The notes under the pieces are model-generated. The model searched no databases and had not been told where the DNA came from. It saw only the letters and a program-made list of their open reading frames with translations. From Deltaproteobacteria bacterium (GTDB lineage: Bacteria > Desulfobacterota_B > Binatia > UBA9968): a stretch of DNA of 12,484 nucleotides. The stretch lies in contig JACPSF010000436.1 of NCBI GenBank assembly GCA_016193385.1, positions 1 through 12,484 on the forward strand. Direction: 5' to 3'. Of the stretch, positions 1-6,260 are shown piece after piece. How positions within the stretch are numbered: the first letter of the stretch is position 1; each line of letters opens with the position of its first letter. Position numbers and translations under genes: made by a program.

Positions 1-753
1 ACCCAACCACATATCGAGTCGGGCAAGGTCTTCTCTCTTCCACCAGTCAATTTCTTTCACTCTGAAACGCCGAGGCCGAAGTCGAGGCCTAAGTTGCTGC
101 GGGTAAGCCTCAACCCAGGCGTTGATAAGCTGGTCGCGCTTTTCAATAATGCCGCCCTTAGGTCTGGTTGGTCGCAAGTATCCGAGGTGTTTCAGGTCGT
201 AAAACGTCCAGCCGACCGTGCCTAGAGCTACACCCGCTTCTTCCGCGATCTTACGGTAAGGCGCCTCAGTTAACTCAGGAACGCAAAGGATTGCAAAGAT
301 GACTTTCAGTCCTGTCGGTCGAAAGGCGCGAACCGTGCGCTCGGTCGGTGCCGGCTGTTTGGGCTTGCGACCGGTCACGTAGATCAGCATTTTAGGAGTT
401 CGGACGTAAGCATTTCCGGCCGCGTCCAGGAAAGGCACGTCAAGTTGCTTGAGCCGCTCAGCCATTGGCGGCGCAACATAGCGAGTCACCAGTAAGCCAG
501 GCCGTCCGAAGCGCTGCAGCTGGGCCAGTGCGTGACCGAGGGTCGTCGGCTTCAGAGTATGCTTTACTTCCACAATTAGTCGCCTGCCCTCATCCAGCTG
601 AACTTCCGCGTCGGCAACTCCTTGGGGTAGTCGAAGTTCAGTTGCTATGATAGTGGCAGGCCTCGCGGTTGTCTCCTCAAATGCCCTTAAGACCTCTCTA
701 AGTAGTTGTATGTCTTGAGTATTATTGCCTATGTCAGTTTTAACCGTACCCAT
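1..753 (-). CDS. AbiEi-family (type IV toxin-antitoxin) antitoxin-like regulator, 3' end cut by window
   Basis: The reading frame runs from ATG at 753 to the left edge without a stop (251 codons seen). The first ~130 residues look like a nuclease-like core: Asp48 in GVADAE and Glu62-Val-Lys64 in IVEVK form a D...ExK pattern, followed by GRPGLLVTRYVAPPMAERL and DVPFLDAAGNAYV. Residues ~145-195 look like a winged helix (APYRKIAEEAGVALGTVGW, then DLKHLGYL). From memory this matches proteins annotated as AbiEi-family antitoxins or DUF2186, which usually repress their own operon with a nucleotidyltransferase toxin beside them; that partner would lie left of the window. The start is fixed by GTGAGG 8 nt upstream; the nearest upstream ATG (775) runs into a stop after three codons. 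Family fairly sure; toxin-antitoxin role inferred. Confidence 0.8.
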   Translation of the reverse strand, partial: MGTVKTDIGNNTQDIQLLREVLRAFEETTARPATIIATELRLPQGVADAEVQLDEGRRLIVEVKHTLKPTTLGHALAQLQRFGRPGLLVTRYVAPPMAERLKQLDVPFLDAAGNAYVRTPKMLIYVTGRKPKQPAPTERTVRAFRPTGLKVIFAILCVPELTEAPYRKIAEEAGVALGTVGWTFYDLKHLGYLRPTRPKGGIIEKRDQLINAWVEAYPQQLRPRLRPRRFRVKEIDWWKREDLARLDMWLG

Positions 754-767
754 GACAATGCCCTCAC

Positions 768-821
768 TTGTTCATTGTTCGTGATTGTACACGATTCCTG
801 AACAAATGTAAAACGTGAACA
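768..821. promoter_or_regulatory. Candidate operator: TTGTTCA/TGAACAA inverted arms overlapping the promoter
   Basis: TTGTTCA at 768-774 and TTGTTC at 775-780 are matched in opposite orientation by TGAACAA at 799-805 and TGAACA at 816-821. A further short palindrome, CGTG-ATTGTA-CACG (780-793), covers the -10 element. One TGAACAA arm lies in the -10/-35 spacer and the TTGTTC arms cover the start-site region, so a protein bound here would block transcription. The neighbouring gene encodes a winged-helix protein, so autorepression is the obvious inference; binding is not shown by sequence. Confidence 0.45.
784..812 (-). promoter_or_regulatory. Sigma70-type promoter of the AbiEi-like gene
   Basis: Read on the minus strand, TTTACA (812-807) is followed after exactly 17 nt by TACAAT (789-784), each one mismatch from consensus. 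Transcription would begin near 777, giving a leader of about 24 nt before the ATG at 753. This is the best-formed promoter in the window. Confidence 0.7.
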
Positions 822-1273
822 GAGAAAGGGCTTTAGATAACCAGAGCCCCAAAGCTATAACGTCAAGTTAGCGGTAAGGTATTGTCTTCATTATATCGCT
901 CCTTCGTCCGCTCATCGGCCACCTTCCTGCCTGCACATGGTGCGCAGGTGAACCTGCCTGCATTCCAAACGCGGGTAACCTGAATGAAGATTATGAAAAG
1001 ACTCCCCAATCATTTTCCACCCTCTCTGTTAAAGAGCCATGAGCGGATTTGACCCCTTGTGACCTTGTCTTCGGAATCTCATAGCGCCGGCCTCATCTGC
1101 CGTTAGTGGTTCCCGGCATGAGTTGTCTCGTCCTTCCATGCTCTTAAATTTCAACCGATTTTACGCGAGAGGGGCGTGTTCTGACAAGGGGAAAAAAGGG
1201 CAAGGACGTAAGCTGGCGGAGATCGTGTCATTCGGGCTTGACAATCGAGACTAATTGTTTCAAGGAGGGAGCT
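822..1273. other. Non-coding divergent intergenic region
   Basis: I see no convincing gene here. It separates the minus-strand regulator from the plus-strand ubiD-like gene and should hold the latter's promoter. A perfect TTGACA occurs at 1238-1243, but no good -10 lies 16-18 nt after it. A 10-base direct repeat CCTGCCTGCA occurs at 926-935 and 953-962, with the inverted repeat GCAGGT-GA-ACCTGC at 944-957 overlapping the second copy. An open frame ending at TAA 1252-1254 has an ATG at 1138 but no ribosome binding site. Confidence 0.6.
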
Positions 1274-1441
1274 ATGTTTTCCCATCTCAAAAATTTCCAT
1301 TTGAAACGGCAGACAAAAACAACAATGTCTAAGACTGACTCAAGGGAGGAGAATGTCACATGGCCAAGGATATGCGAACCTTTATGGATCAGGTGGTCAG
1401 GGAGCGTCCGGGTGATATCCTGGTGGTGGATGAAGAGGTAG
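1274..1441 (+). CDS. Possible short leader ORF (55 aa) overlapping the ubiD-like start
   Basis: ATG at 1274 follows a strong Shine-Dalgarno (AAGGAGGGAGCT). The frame codes for a basic peptide beginning MFSHLKNFHLKRQTK and ends at TAG 1439-1441, overlapping the UbiD gene by 82 nt in another frame. Its second half is simply an alternative frame of the UbiD gene, so conservation there would be misleading. No known family is recognised. It may be a leader ORF that tunes UbiD translation, or a chance frame behind a chance SD. Confidence 0.25.
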   Translation: MFSHLKNFHLKRQTKTTMSKTDSREENVTWPRICEPLWIRWSGSVRVISWWWMKR

Positions 1442-2775
1442 ATCCCAAGTTCGGGATAACGGGAGTAGCTTCTAAGCTGGCTAGCCAGAATCGCTTTCCT
1501 GCGGTTTTTTGCCGCAAGGTTCGTGGGTCCCGATTGCCCGTTATCATTAATCTCACGGCCAGCTATGACCGCTTGGCTTTAGCTGTTGGGACGACCACGG
1601 CAAGTATGGTTCCGGATTACGCCAACCGTCCTTCTGCCAAGATCCCGCCCAAAATTGTCGATAAATCGAAGGCGCCGGTTAAAGAGGTCATCCTCAAGGG
1701 CAACGAAGCCAGGATGTCCATTCTACCGGTTCCCACTCACAACGAGCTTGACGCCGGCCCCTATATCACCGGCGATACTTTGATCTGTAAGGATCCCGAT
1801 TCCGGCGTGTTGAATGCCGGCATGTACCGGATACAGGTGCAAAAAGAGCAGCAGTTGGGTGTTTGGATGTGGGACACACATCATGGGGCTCATATTCGGC
1901 GAAGGCATGAAGAGCTGGGGAGAGAAATGGAGGTGGCTATCGCTATCGGCCACCATCCGGCTTACGTCATGGCCGCTGTTTCCACACTCCCGGGTATAGG
2001 TGGAGAATTGGAAGAGGCCGGAGCCCTTCTGGGCGAGCCCCTTGAAGTGGTGCCTGCAGAGACCGTGGATTTGCTGGTCCCGGCCAGAGCAGAGATCGTC
2101 ATTGAGGGAAAGATACCTCCTGGTGAACGGGCGTTCGAGGGACCCTTTGCGGAGTGGCCAGGAACCTACGTGGCCGAGGGCGACAAGCCATTTATAAGAG
2201 TCACGGCAATCACGATGCGTAAGGACGCTATCTACTATGATGTTTTCAGTTCCAATCGGGAGCACACGGTTTTGGGTAGTCTCCCCCGAATGGGGGTCAT
2301 TTACCGAACCATCAAACAGTACGTTCCGGGCGTGAAGAACGTGAATATTCCCAGCCATGGCCGTATGTACTGCTACATCTCGATCAAGAAAGAATCGGAA
2401 ATGGATGTCAAAAGGGCCGCAATGGCCGCCCTCAATGTCGAGCCCTTCAATCTGAAAACGGTGGTGATCGTAGATGACGACATCGATGTCTTTAATGATG
2501 CAGAGGTCCTCTGGGCTATTGGGACTCGCTGCTATATGGAGAGAGACCTGACGCTGCTCCCCAGGTTGGCCGGCCCCGGAGGGCTGAATCCTGTGGGCTA
2601 TGAGTTTCATCCTGACGGTACCAAGACTCCCGTCATGATCTCGGCCCTGATTGTGGATGCCACCAAGCCGGCGCCACCGACCCCTTACCCACCGAGGGCT
2701 AGAGTGCCACAAGAAGTTCTTAACCGTATCGATCTGGGTAACATGCTAAAGGAATTCAAAGGATTTGGATGTTAG
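1360..2775 (+). CDS. UbiD-family prFMN-dependent decarboxylase/carboxylase (copy 1)
   Basis: A full-length 471-residue UbiD-family protein. These cytoplasmic enzymes use prenylated FMN, made by UbiX, to remove or add carboxyl groups on aromatic, heteroaromatic or unsaturated acids. Residues expected from Fdc1/UbiD are present at matching spacing: Asn152 and Arg157 (LNAGMYRIQV), His175 (WDTHHGAH), Glu216 (GGELEEAGALLGEP), and the Glu260/Glu265 pair in FEGPFAEWPG. The C-terminal UbiD signature VVIVDDDIDVFND (368-380) and AEVLWAIGTR are intact, so it should be active. The start follows GGGAGGAG 8 nt upstream. It heads a plus-strand pair with the alpha/beta hydrolase 170 nt downstream. It differs widely from the second UbiD protein at 9042-10487, so the two probably act on different substrates. 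No ubiX gene is in the window. The substrate is not predictable from sequence; a true ubiquinone role is unlikely given the catabolic neighbours. Confidence 0.95.
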   Translation: MAKDMRTFMDQVVRERPGDILVVDEEVDPKFGITGVASKLASQNRFPAVFCRKVRGSRLPVIINLTASYDRLALAVGTTTASMVPDYANRPSAKIPPKIVDKSKAPVKEVILKGNEARMSILPVPTHNELDAGPYITGDTLICKDPDSGVLNAGMYRIQVQKEQQLGVWMWDTHHGAHIRRRHEELGREMEVAIAIGHHPAYVMAAVSTLPGIGGELEEAGALLGEPLEVVPAETVDLLVPARAEIVIEGKIPPGERAFEGPFAEWPGTYVAEGDKPFIRVTAITMRKDAIYYDVFSSNREHTVLGSLPRMGVIYRTIKQYVPGVKNVNIPSHGRMYCYISIKKESEMDVKRAAMAALNVEPFNLKTVVIVDDDIDVFNDAEVLWAIGTRCYMERDLTLLPRLAGPGGLNPVGYEFHPDGTKTPVMISALIVDATKPAPPTPYPPRARVPQEVLNRIDLGNMLKEFKGFGC

Positions 2776-2845
2776 CGCGGCGTATTCAAAAAAGCGCAGT
2801 AGGAATTGAGGGTCGAAAGGGGCTAAAGAAGACAGGAGAAAAACG

Positions 2846-2986
2846 ATGGCCTTGCTGTACGAGCACCGTTTTTCAATTTTGGCGCTTCTTTACTGGAGTG
2901 CCCGGAACCGGCCGGTATATGAGCCGGTAAAGAAAGGGATGGGAGATGCCTTACTCCATAGCTACCGGAATAAGAATCCATTATGA
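2846..2986 (+). CDS. Possible short ORF (46 aa) overlapping the alpha/beta hydrolase start
   Basis: ATG at 2846 follows ACAGGAG with a good spacing. The frame gives a 46-residue peptide starting MALLYEHRFSILALLYW, with a mildly hydrophobic N-terminus, and stops at TGA 2984-2986, so it overlaps the hydrolase start by 41 nt in a different frame. No family is recognised. It could be a small leader or translational-coupling ORF for the hydrolase, or a chance frame. A short inverted repeat ACCGGC/GCCGGT (2907-2912, 2923-2928) lies inside it, just before the hydrolase Shine-Dalgarno. Confidence 0.3.
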   Translation: MALLYEHRFSILALLYWSARNRPVYEPVKKGMGDALLHSYRNKNPL

Positions 2987-3737
2987 GATCTGCGGGGAAG
3001 GATTTCCCTTTGTGCTGGTTCATGCGAACCCCTTTGACCACAATCTCTGGATGTACCAGATCGCCCACTTTTCAACGTACTTTAAGATCATCGCCATCGA
3101 TATCCGCGGTTACGGACGGTCAGATAAACCCACCCATGAATTCAGCCTTCAGGACATGGCAGAAGACGTCTTGGGAGTTTGCCGCCAGGAAGAGGTCAAA
3201 CAGGCGATCCTTGGCGGAGCGAGCGTGGGATCGGGCATTGCCCTTCTCCTAGGGCTCGACCACCCCGAGATGTTTAAGACGTTGATCCTCGTAGGGGGAA
3301 GCAGCGGGGGCGGCGCTCACACTGAGGAAAGGATTCACGGATATACTGAGATCGGTGTTGAAAAGTATCATATTCGACATTTGGAAGAGCTCGTGAGCCC
3401 GGAGTTTCCAAAGACAAAACTCGGAAGGTATCTGCTCCAAATATTCGCCGAGAGGGGAGCATGGCTCTCGGGGGAGTCGATCGCACAAATATTTCGCGCG
3501 CGCGCCGGGGCCGAAATGAAAACCCGCCTCAGTTCGTTAAAGGTTCCTACCCTGGTCATCAACGGAGAATTTGATATCTCACTGGAGGCCGGCCGAAGGA
3601 CAGCCACCGGGATACCTGGCGCGATCCACAGAGTCCTTCCCGCAACCGGTCATGCGTGCTGTATAGAGGACCCCGCTGGTTTTTATGCCTTTGTGGTTGA
3701 GTTCCTAAGCGCACAAGGTCTGATGCCTTCAACCTAG
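2946..3737 (+). CDS. Alpha/beta-fold hydrolase
   Basis: A complete 263-residue alpha/beta hydrolase with a readable Ser-Asp-His triad. The nucleophile elbow is GGASVGSG with Ser93, the acid is Asp210 in VINGEFD, and the base is His236 in LPATGHACCIEDP. HANPFDHNLW (26-35) provides the oxyanion-hole loop, and DIRGYGRSDKP (52-62) is the usual following motif. No signal peptide is seen, so it is cytoplasmic. The overall look is that of the group containing enol-lactonases (PcaD-like) and meta-cleavage-product hydrolases, but the subfamily cannot be fixed. It lies downstream of the UbiD gene on the same strand and probably shares its transcript; a role in hydrolysing a lactone, ester or ring-fission product of the same pathway is inferred. 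GGGATGGGAG precedes the ATG. Confidence 0.92.
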   Translation: MPYSIATGIRIHYEICGEGFPFVLVHANPFDHNLWMYQIAHFSTYFKIIAIDIRGYGRSDKPTHEFSLQDMAEDVLGVCRQEEVKQAILGGASVGSGIALLLGLDHPEMFKTLILVGGSSGGGAHTEERIHGYTEIGVEKYHIRHLEELVSPEFPKTKLGRYLLQIFAERGAWLSGESIAQIFRARAGAEMKTRLSSLKVPTLVINGEFDISLEAGRRTATGIPGAIHRVLPATGHACCIEDPAGFYAFVVEFLSAQGLMPST

Positions 3738-3809
3738 CCAAACACATCCCTCTGGTCCCCGCTCTATCTAAGGATCTCCTTCCTGGGTGCGAAGCCATAT
3801 GAGTTCGTA

Positions 3810-3830
3810 GGCTTTCGACGCGCGAAAGCC
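3810..3830. terminator. Perfect hairpin between convergent genes, possible bidirectional terminator
   Basis: GGCTTTCG (3810-3817) and CGAAAGCC (3823-3830) are exact inverted copies around a 5-nt loop. The hairpin lies in the 128-nt gap between the plus-strand hydrolase and the minus-strand LigB-like gene, where a shared terminator is expected. No clear U-tract follows on either strand, so intrinsic termination would be weak. Confidence 0.4.
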
Positions 3831-3865
3831 GGCGGCGTCGGGGTCTCTTTACTTACGCAGTTGCC

Positions 3866-4696
3866 TCAGGGATTCCACGCGACAAGCGACGCCGCTCCGG
3901 AGGACCAGCCCTTGGCCCAAATATATTCTGTGTACGTGGCCTTGACAGGTCCCAAGACGCCCAAGAGCGTCACCCAGGCGAGAAGCTCGTTGGAAACCCC
4001 AGCCTTGTTGAGGTTTTCCGGAGTCACCCTGCGGGCGAACTCGTCTACGTTTCCTGCCTTGACCAGCTCAAGGAAATCCTTTTCGAACGCCGTATCGACC
4101 CAACCCATCGTCGGGCCTCCGACGTCGCTGTAGATGCTGCCGCTGACGAGCACCGCCACTTTGCCCTCGTACTGGTTGCTGATGAATTGGCGAATATGCT
4201 GGCCCAACTTGTAGCACCTGCGAGCTGTCGGCCCGGGCGCCAGCAGGGTCCCGATGTGAAACGGCACGATGGGAAGATCCATGCGCGGGGTGATAAAGTT
4301 CAAAGGGACCATGAAGGCGTGATCCAAAACCATCTCCTCGGAATAAGAGAAGTCGATCTCGTTTTCGATTCCATAATGGAGCAGCCCGCGCGCCAACGCC
4401 GTGTCTACTTTTAAGGTGGCGCGCGGGACGCGCAGGTACGCCATCTCTTTGGGGGCCGGTCCGGAGCAGGTGTCTGAAACGGCGAGGCAAAACATCGGAT
4501 TATTATGATAGAAGAAATTCGTCAGGTGATCCGTAGTGAGGACAAGGAGACAATCCGGAGAAGCCTCGGAAAGGCTCTTGTTGAGACGCCCGAACCCACT
4601 AATGAGCTGATGGCGCTCATCATCGGTCATGCTCTCAGGTCGGGATGTAATGTTGGGATTGTGGGGAGCTGCCAGACCAAGCACGATTTTTCCCAT
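3866..4696 (-). CDS. LigB/MhpB-like class III extradiol dioxygenase, catalytic-subunit homologue with an altered active site
   Basis: A 276-residue protein of the LigB fold, which binds non-haem Fe(II) and opens catecholic rings next to a hydroxyl. The expected metal ligands are visible: His12 (GLAAPHNPN), His57 (TTDHLTNFF) and Glu237 (GVSNELLAW). His126 in LDHAFMVPL corresponds to the conserved DHGF histidine (His115 of MhpB, His127 of LigB). The second catalytic histidine, normally in a GGLSH-type motif (His179 MhpB, His195 LigB), is missing: the aligned stretch VSGSIYSDVGGP has Ser190. It may therefore cleave poorly, act on an unusual substrate, or do a different reaction. It begins 3 nt after the LigA-like gene stops, with its GAGGAG inside that gene's last codons, so the two should be made as one complex. 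It is probably the last gene of the minus-strand block. Confidence 0.88.
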   Translation of the reverse strand: MGKIVLGLAAPHNPNITSRPESMTDDERHQLISGFGRLNKSLSEASPDCLLVLTTDHLTNFFYHNNPMFCLAVSDTCSGPAPKEMAYLRVPRATLKVDTALARGLLHYGIENEIDFSYSEEMVLDHAFMVPLNFITPRMDLPIVPFHIGTLLAPGPTARRCYKLGQHIRQFISNQYEGKVAVLVSGSIYSDVGGPTMGWVDTAFEKDFLELVKAGNVDEFARRVTPENLNKAGVSNELLAWVTLLGVLGPVKATYTEYIWAKGWSSGAASLVAWNP

Positions 4697-4699
4697 TTT

Positions 4700-4951
4700 T
4701 CATTCTCCTCGTATCTGCTTTAAGTATTCCGCGTTATCCATTCCCACTATGTGCGCAAACTGAAAGAGGAGCCAGGGATTGACTCCCATCCGGTAGAGCG
4801 ATCCGATATCTCTGGATCGCAAGGCGCGCCTTTCCTCTTCGCTGAAGTCATACGCTTGTGCGATTTCCTCGGGCTTGGCTAGGTAGCTCTTGCGCAGGTC
4901 AAGATTGTTGTGGACGTTAAAGAGCAACTTTTGCACCTGGTAAAGGCTCAT
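4700..4951 (-). CDS. LigA-like small subunit of extradiol dioxygenase
   Basis: An 83-residue protein resembling the LigA domain, the alpha subunit that caps the active site of protocatechuate 4,5-dioxygenase (LigAB). The telling stretch is residues ~36-70: FSEEERRALRSRDIGSLYRM followed by GVNPWLLFQFAHIVGM, matching the family pattern of an acidic helix, LYxxGxNPxLL and a following helix. It is shorter than classical LigA (about 139 residues from memory) and is essentially the bare domain. GGGAGGAG precedes the ATG at 4951. The stop at 4700 nearly abuts the LigB-like start, which is strong context for a two-subunit enzyme. Other LigA-domain enzymes, such as aminophenol or gallate dioxygenases, cannot be excluded. 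Confidence 0.85.
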   Translation of the reverse strand: MSLYQVQKLLFNVHNNLDLRKSYLAKPEEIAQAYDFSEEERRALRSRDIGSLYRMGVNPWLLFQFAHIVGMDNAEYLKQIRGE

Positions 4952-5001
4952 CGTACTCCTCCCTGGCTCCGCTGGGGAACTGTCAAGGTCACTTTCACTC
5001 C

Positions 5002-6048
5002 TCAGAAGCCGTACTTCTGAACTGCCGCCCGGGCCTTGCCCAAGGCCGACTGGAGTTCCGCTCTATCGCTGACTGCTTTGTAGGCTTGGACCGCGACATC
5101 ATCCCGCACGACCTCTCTTACCGAGAAGGGGCGGTCCAGCTTTCCCCACCGTGCCATCTCTTGAATGGCCTCCTCAATGTCCGCCTGTGGGACCCTGAGA
5201 TCGATCGGCAACGTCCAGCCCTCGACCTTTTCCGGACTGCTGAGAAGGCATACGACTCGCTCTTCGTCGTTGTGGCTTTCGCGGCGTAGTCGGAGCTCAA
5301 GGTCACGAAGATATTGAAAATGATCCCGATCCCGCATAAACCAGAAGGCCCGAACAATAGCGCGAAGGAACGCAGACAGCTCGTCCCTGCGGCGCTCGAT
5401 GGTCCTCTCAGTCGCGATGATGACTTTTCCAAGCCTCCCACGCGGGAATTTCGTCTTGGGATCCAAAATCAACCCGTAACCCTCTTTTTCAAGCTGCTCG
5501 GAAAAGGGCGGCCCGGACGACACCGCATCCACCTTCCCCGATCTCAGCATCTCGGCATGGCCAGGATTAGTTCGGTAGGCGAAGACAGGGTCATAAACCC
5601 ACTCGACCTCCCTCTCCGGGTCCACGCCCGCCGTGCGCAAGGCTTTAGACATGGTGATCTGTGTGAGGTCGCCCGGCTCACGGCTGCCGATTTTACGTCC
5701 GCGGAGCTCTCTCAGCTCCTTGATGCCCTTGGCGGCGTGCCACTTGAGGTCGGGATTGCTCTCGTAGCGCCAACCGCTAACGATATAGAGGTCAGCCCCC
5801 TTGGAGCGCTGGAAAACGATGGATTCCACATTGACCGCTGTGATGATATCCAGCCCATGCTCTTTCACGGCCAGGGCCAGTCCTTCAAGCTCCGCCGGTC
5901 CTGGGATGAGTCCGCGACCCTCATATTCGTAGTTCGTAAACCCTTCCGCGCGAAAATATCCTTGCTCCTCAGCGACCCGGATCGCTATTTGCTGCCCGAC
6001 ATGATAGTTGCTGTTGGCAATGAGAAGCGGCTGATCGAGCGTGCTCAT
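5002..6048 (-). CDS. NMT1/THI5-type substrate-binding-protein fold, no signal peptide
   Basis: A 348-residue protein with the two-lobed NMT1/SsuA-like architecture. YHVGQQIAIRVAEEQGYF near the N-terminus is the family's first helix and strand, followed by GRGLIPGPAELEGLALAV; ELRGRKIGSREPGDLTQ opens the second lobe, and RSGKVDAVSSGPPFSE is a typical ligand-site loop. Unlike the other binding protein in this window it starts MSTLDQPLLIANSNYHV, with no Sec or lipoprotein signal. The start is well supported by GGGAGGAG 3-4 nt upstream, so the signal was not lost by a wrong start call. Such proteins may act in the cytoplasm as sensors or enzymes: the yeast THI5 pyrimidine synthase has this fold, and some decarboxylases are annotated in the same wider group. 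No permease or ATPase genes are nearby. It sits between the Mo hydroxylase and ligA-like genes, so a role on the same substrate is likely but unknown. Confidence 0.82.
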   Translation of the reverse strand: MSTLDQPLLIANSNYHVGQQIAIRVAEEQGYFRAEGFTNYEYEGRGLIPGPAELEGLALAVKEHGLDIITAVNVESIVFQRSKGADLYIVSGWRYESNPDLKWHAAKGIKELRELRGRKIGSREPGDLTQITMSKALRTAGVDPEREVEWVYDPVFAYRTNPGHAEMLRSGKVDAVSSGPPFSEQLEKEGYGLILDPKTKFPRGRLGKVIIATERTIERRRDELSAFLRAIVRAFWFMRDRDHFQYLRDLELRLRRESHNDEERVVCLLSSPEKVEGWTLPIDLRVPQADIEEAIQEMARWGKLDRPFSVREVVRDDVAVQAYKAVSDRAELQSALGKARAAVQKYGF

Positions 6049-6153
6049 AGCTCCTCCCTTAGCCCTGTCCCCATGAAACCGAACGCGTCCTGCGGCAATC
6101 TGCCCGGCGGTGAAAGAACCGATCCCTCTTCACCCCGGCGCGGAAAGCTCGTA

Positions 6154-6182
6154 CGGATATCACGCGGTCGCTTACATGTCAA
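6154..6182 (-). promoter_or_regulatory. Weak candidate promoter upstream of the 5002-6048 gene
   Basis: On the minus strand a perfect TTGACA (6182-6177) is followed after 17 nt by TATCCG (6159-6154), a poor -10. It lies in the 212-nt gap after the Mo-hydroxylase gene and would give a leader of about 100 nt. It may allow separate expression of the last three genes, but could be chance. Confidence 0.3.
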
Positions 6183-6260
6183 TTTCTCCTGTTCAGGTTG
6201 TGCTGACTTGGCGGCCTCCTGCGAACTTCTCAGCTCTTCACAGCCGCGCAGCGCAGCGGG

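Noticed and set aside
926..962. CCTGCCTGCA direct repeats with a GCAGGT/ACCTGC inverted repeat, considered as CRISPR-like or REP element
   Set aside because: Only two copies, 27 nt apart, and too short for a CRISPR array; kept only as a note on the intergenic region.
1238..1243. TTGACA as the -35 of a promoter for the first ubiD-like gene
   Set aside because: No acceptable -10 at 16-18 nt spacing; the corresponding bases are the Shine-Dalgarno region of the short ORF.
1138..1254. 38-codon open frame ending at TAA 1252-1254
   Set aside because: No Shine-Dalgarno before its ATG and no family likeness; most likely chance.
1723..2712. 329-codon minus-strand open frame opposite the first ubiD-like gene
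   Set aside because: Antisense to a complete UbiD protein; no recognisable domain.
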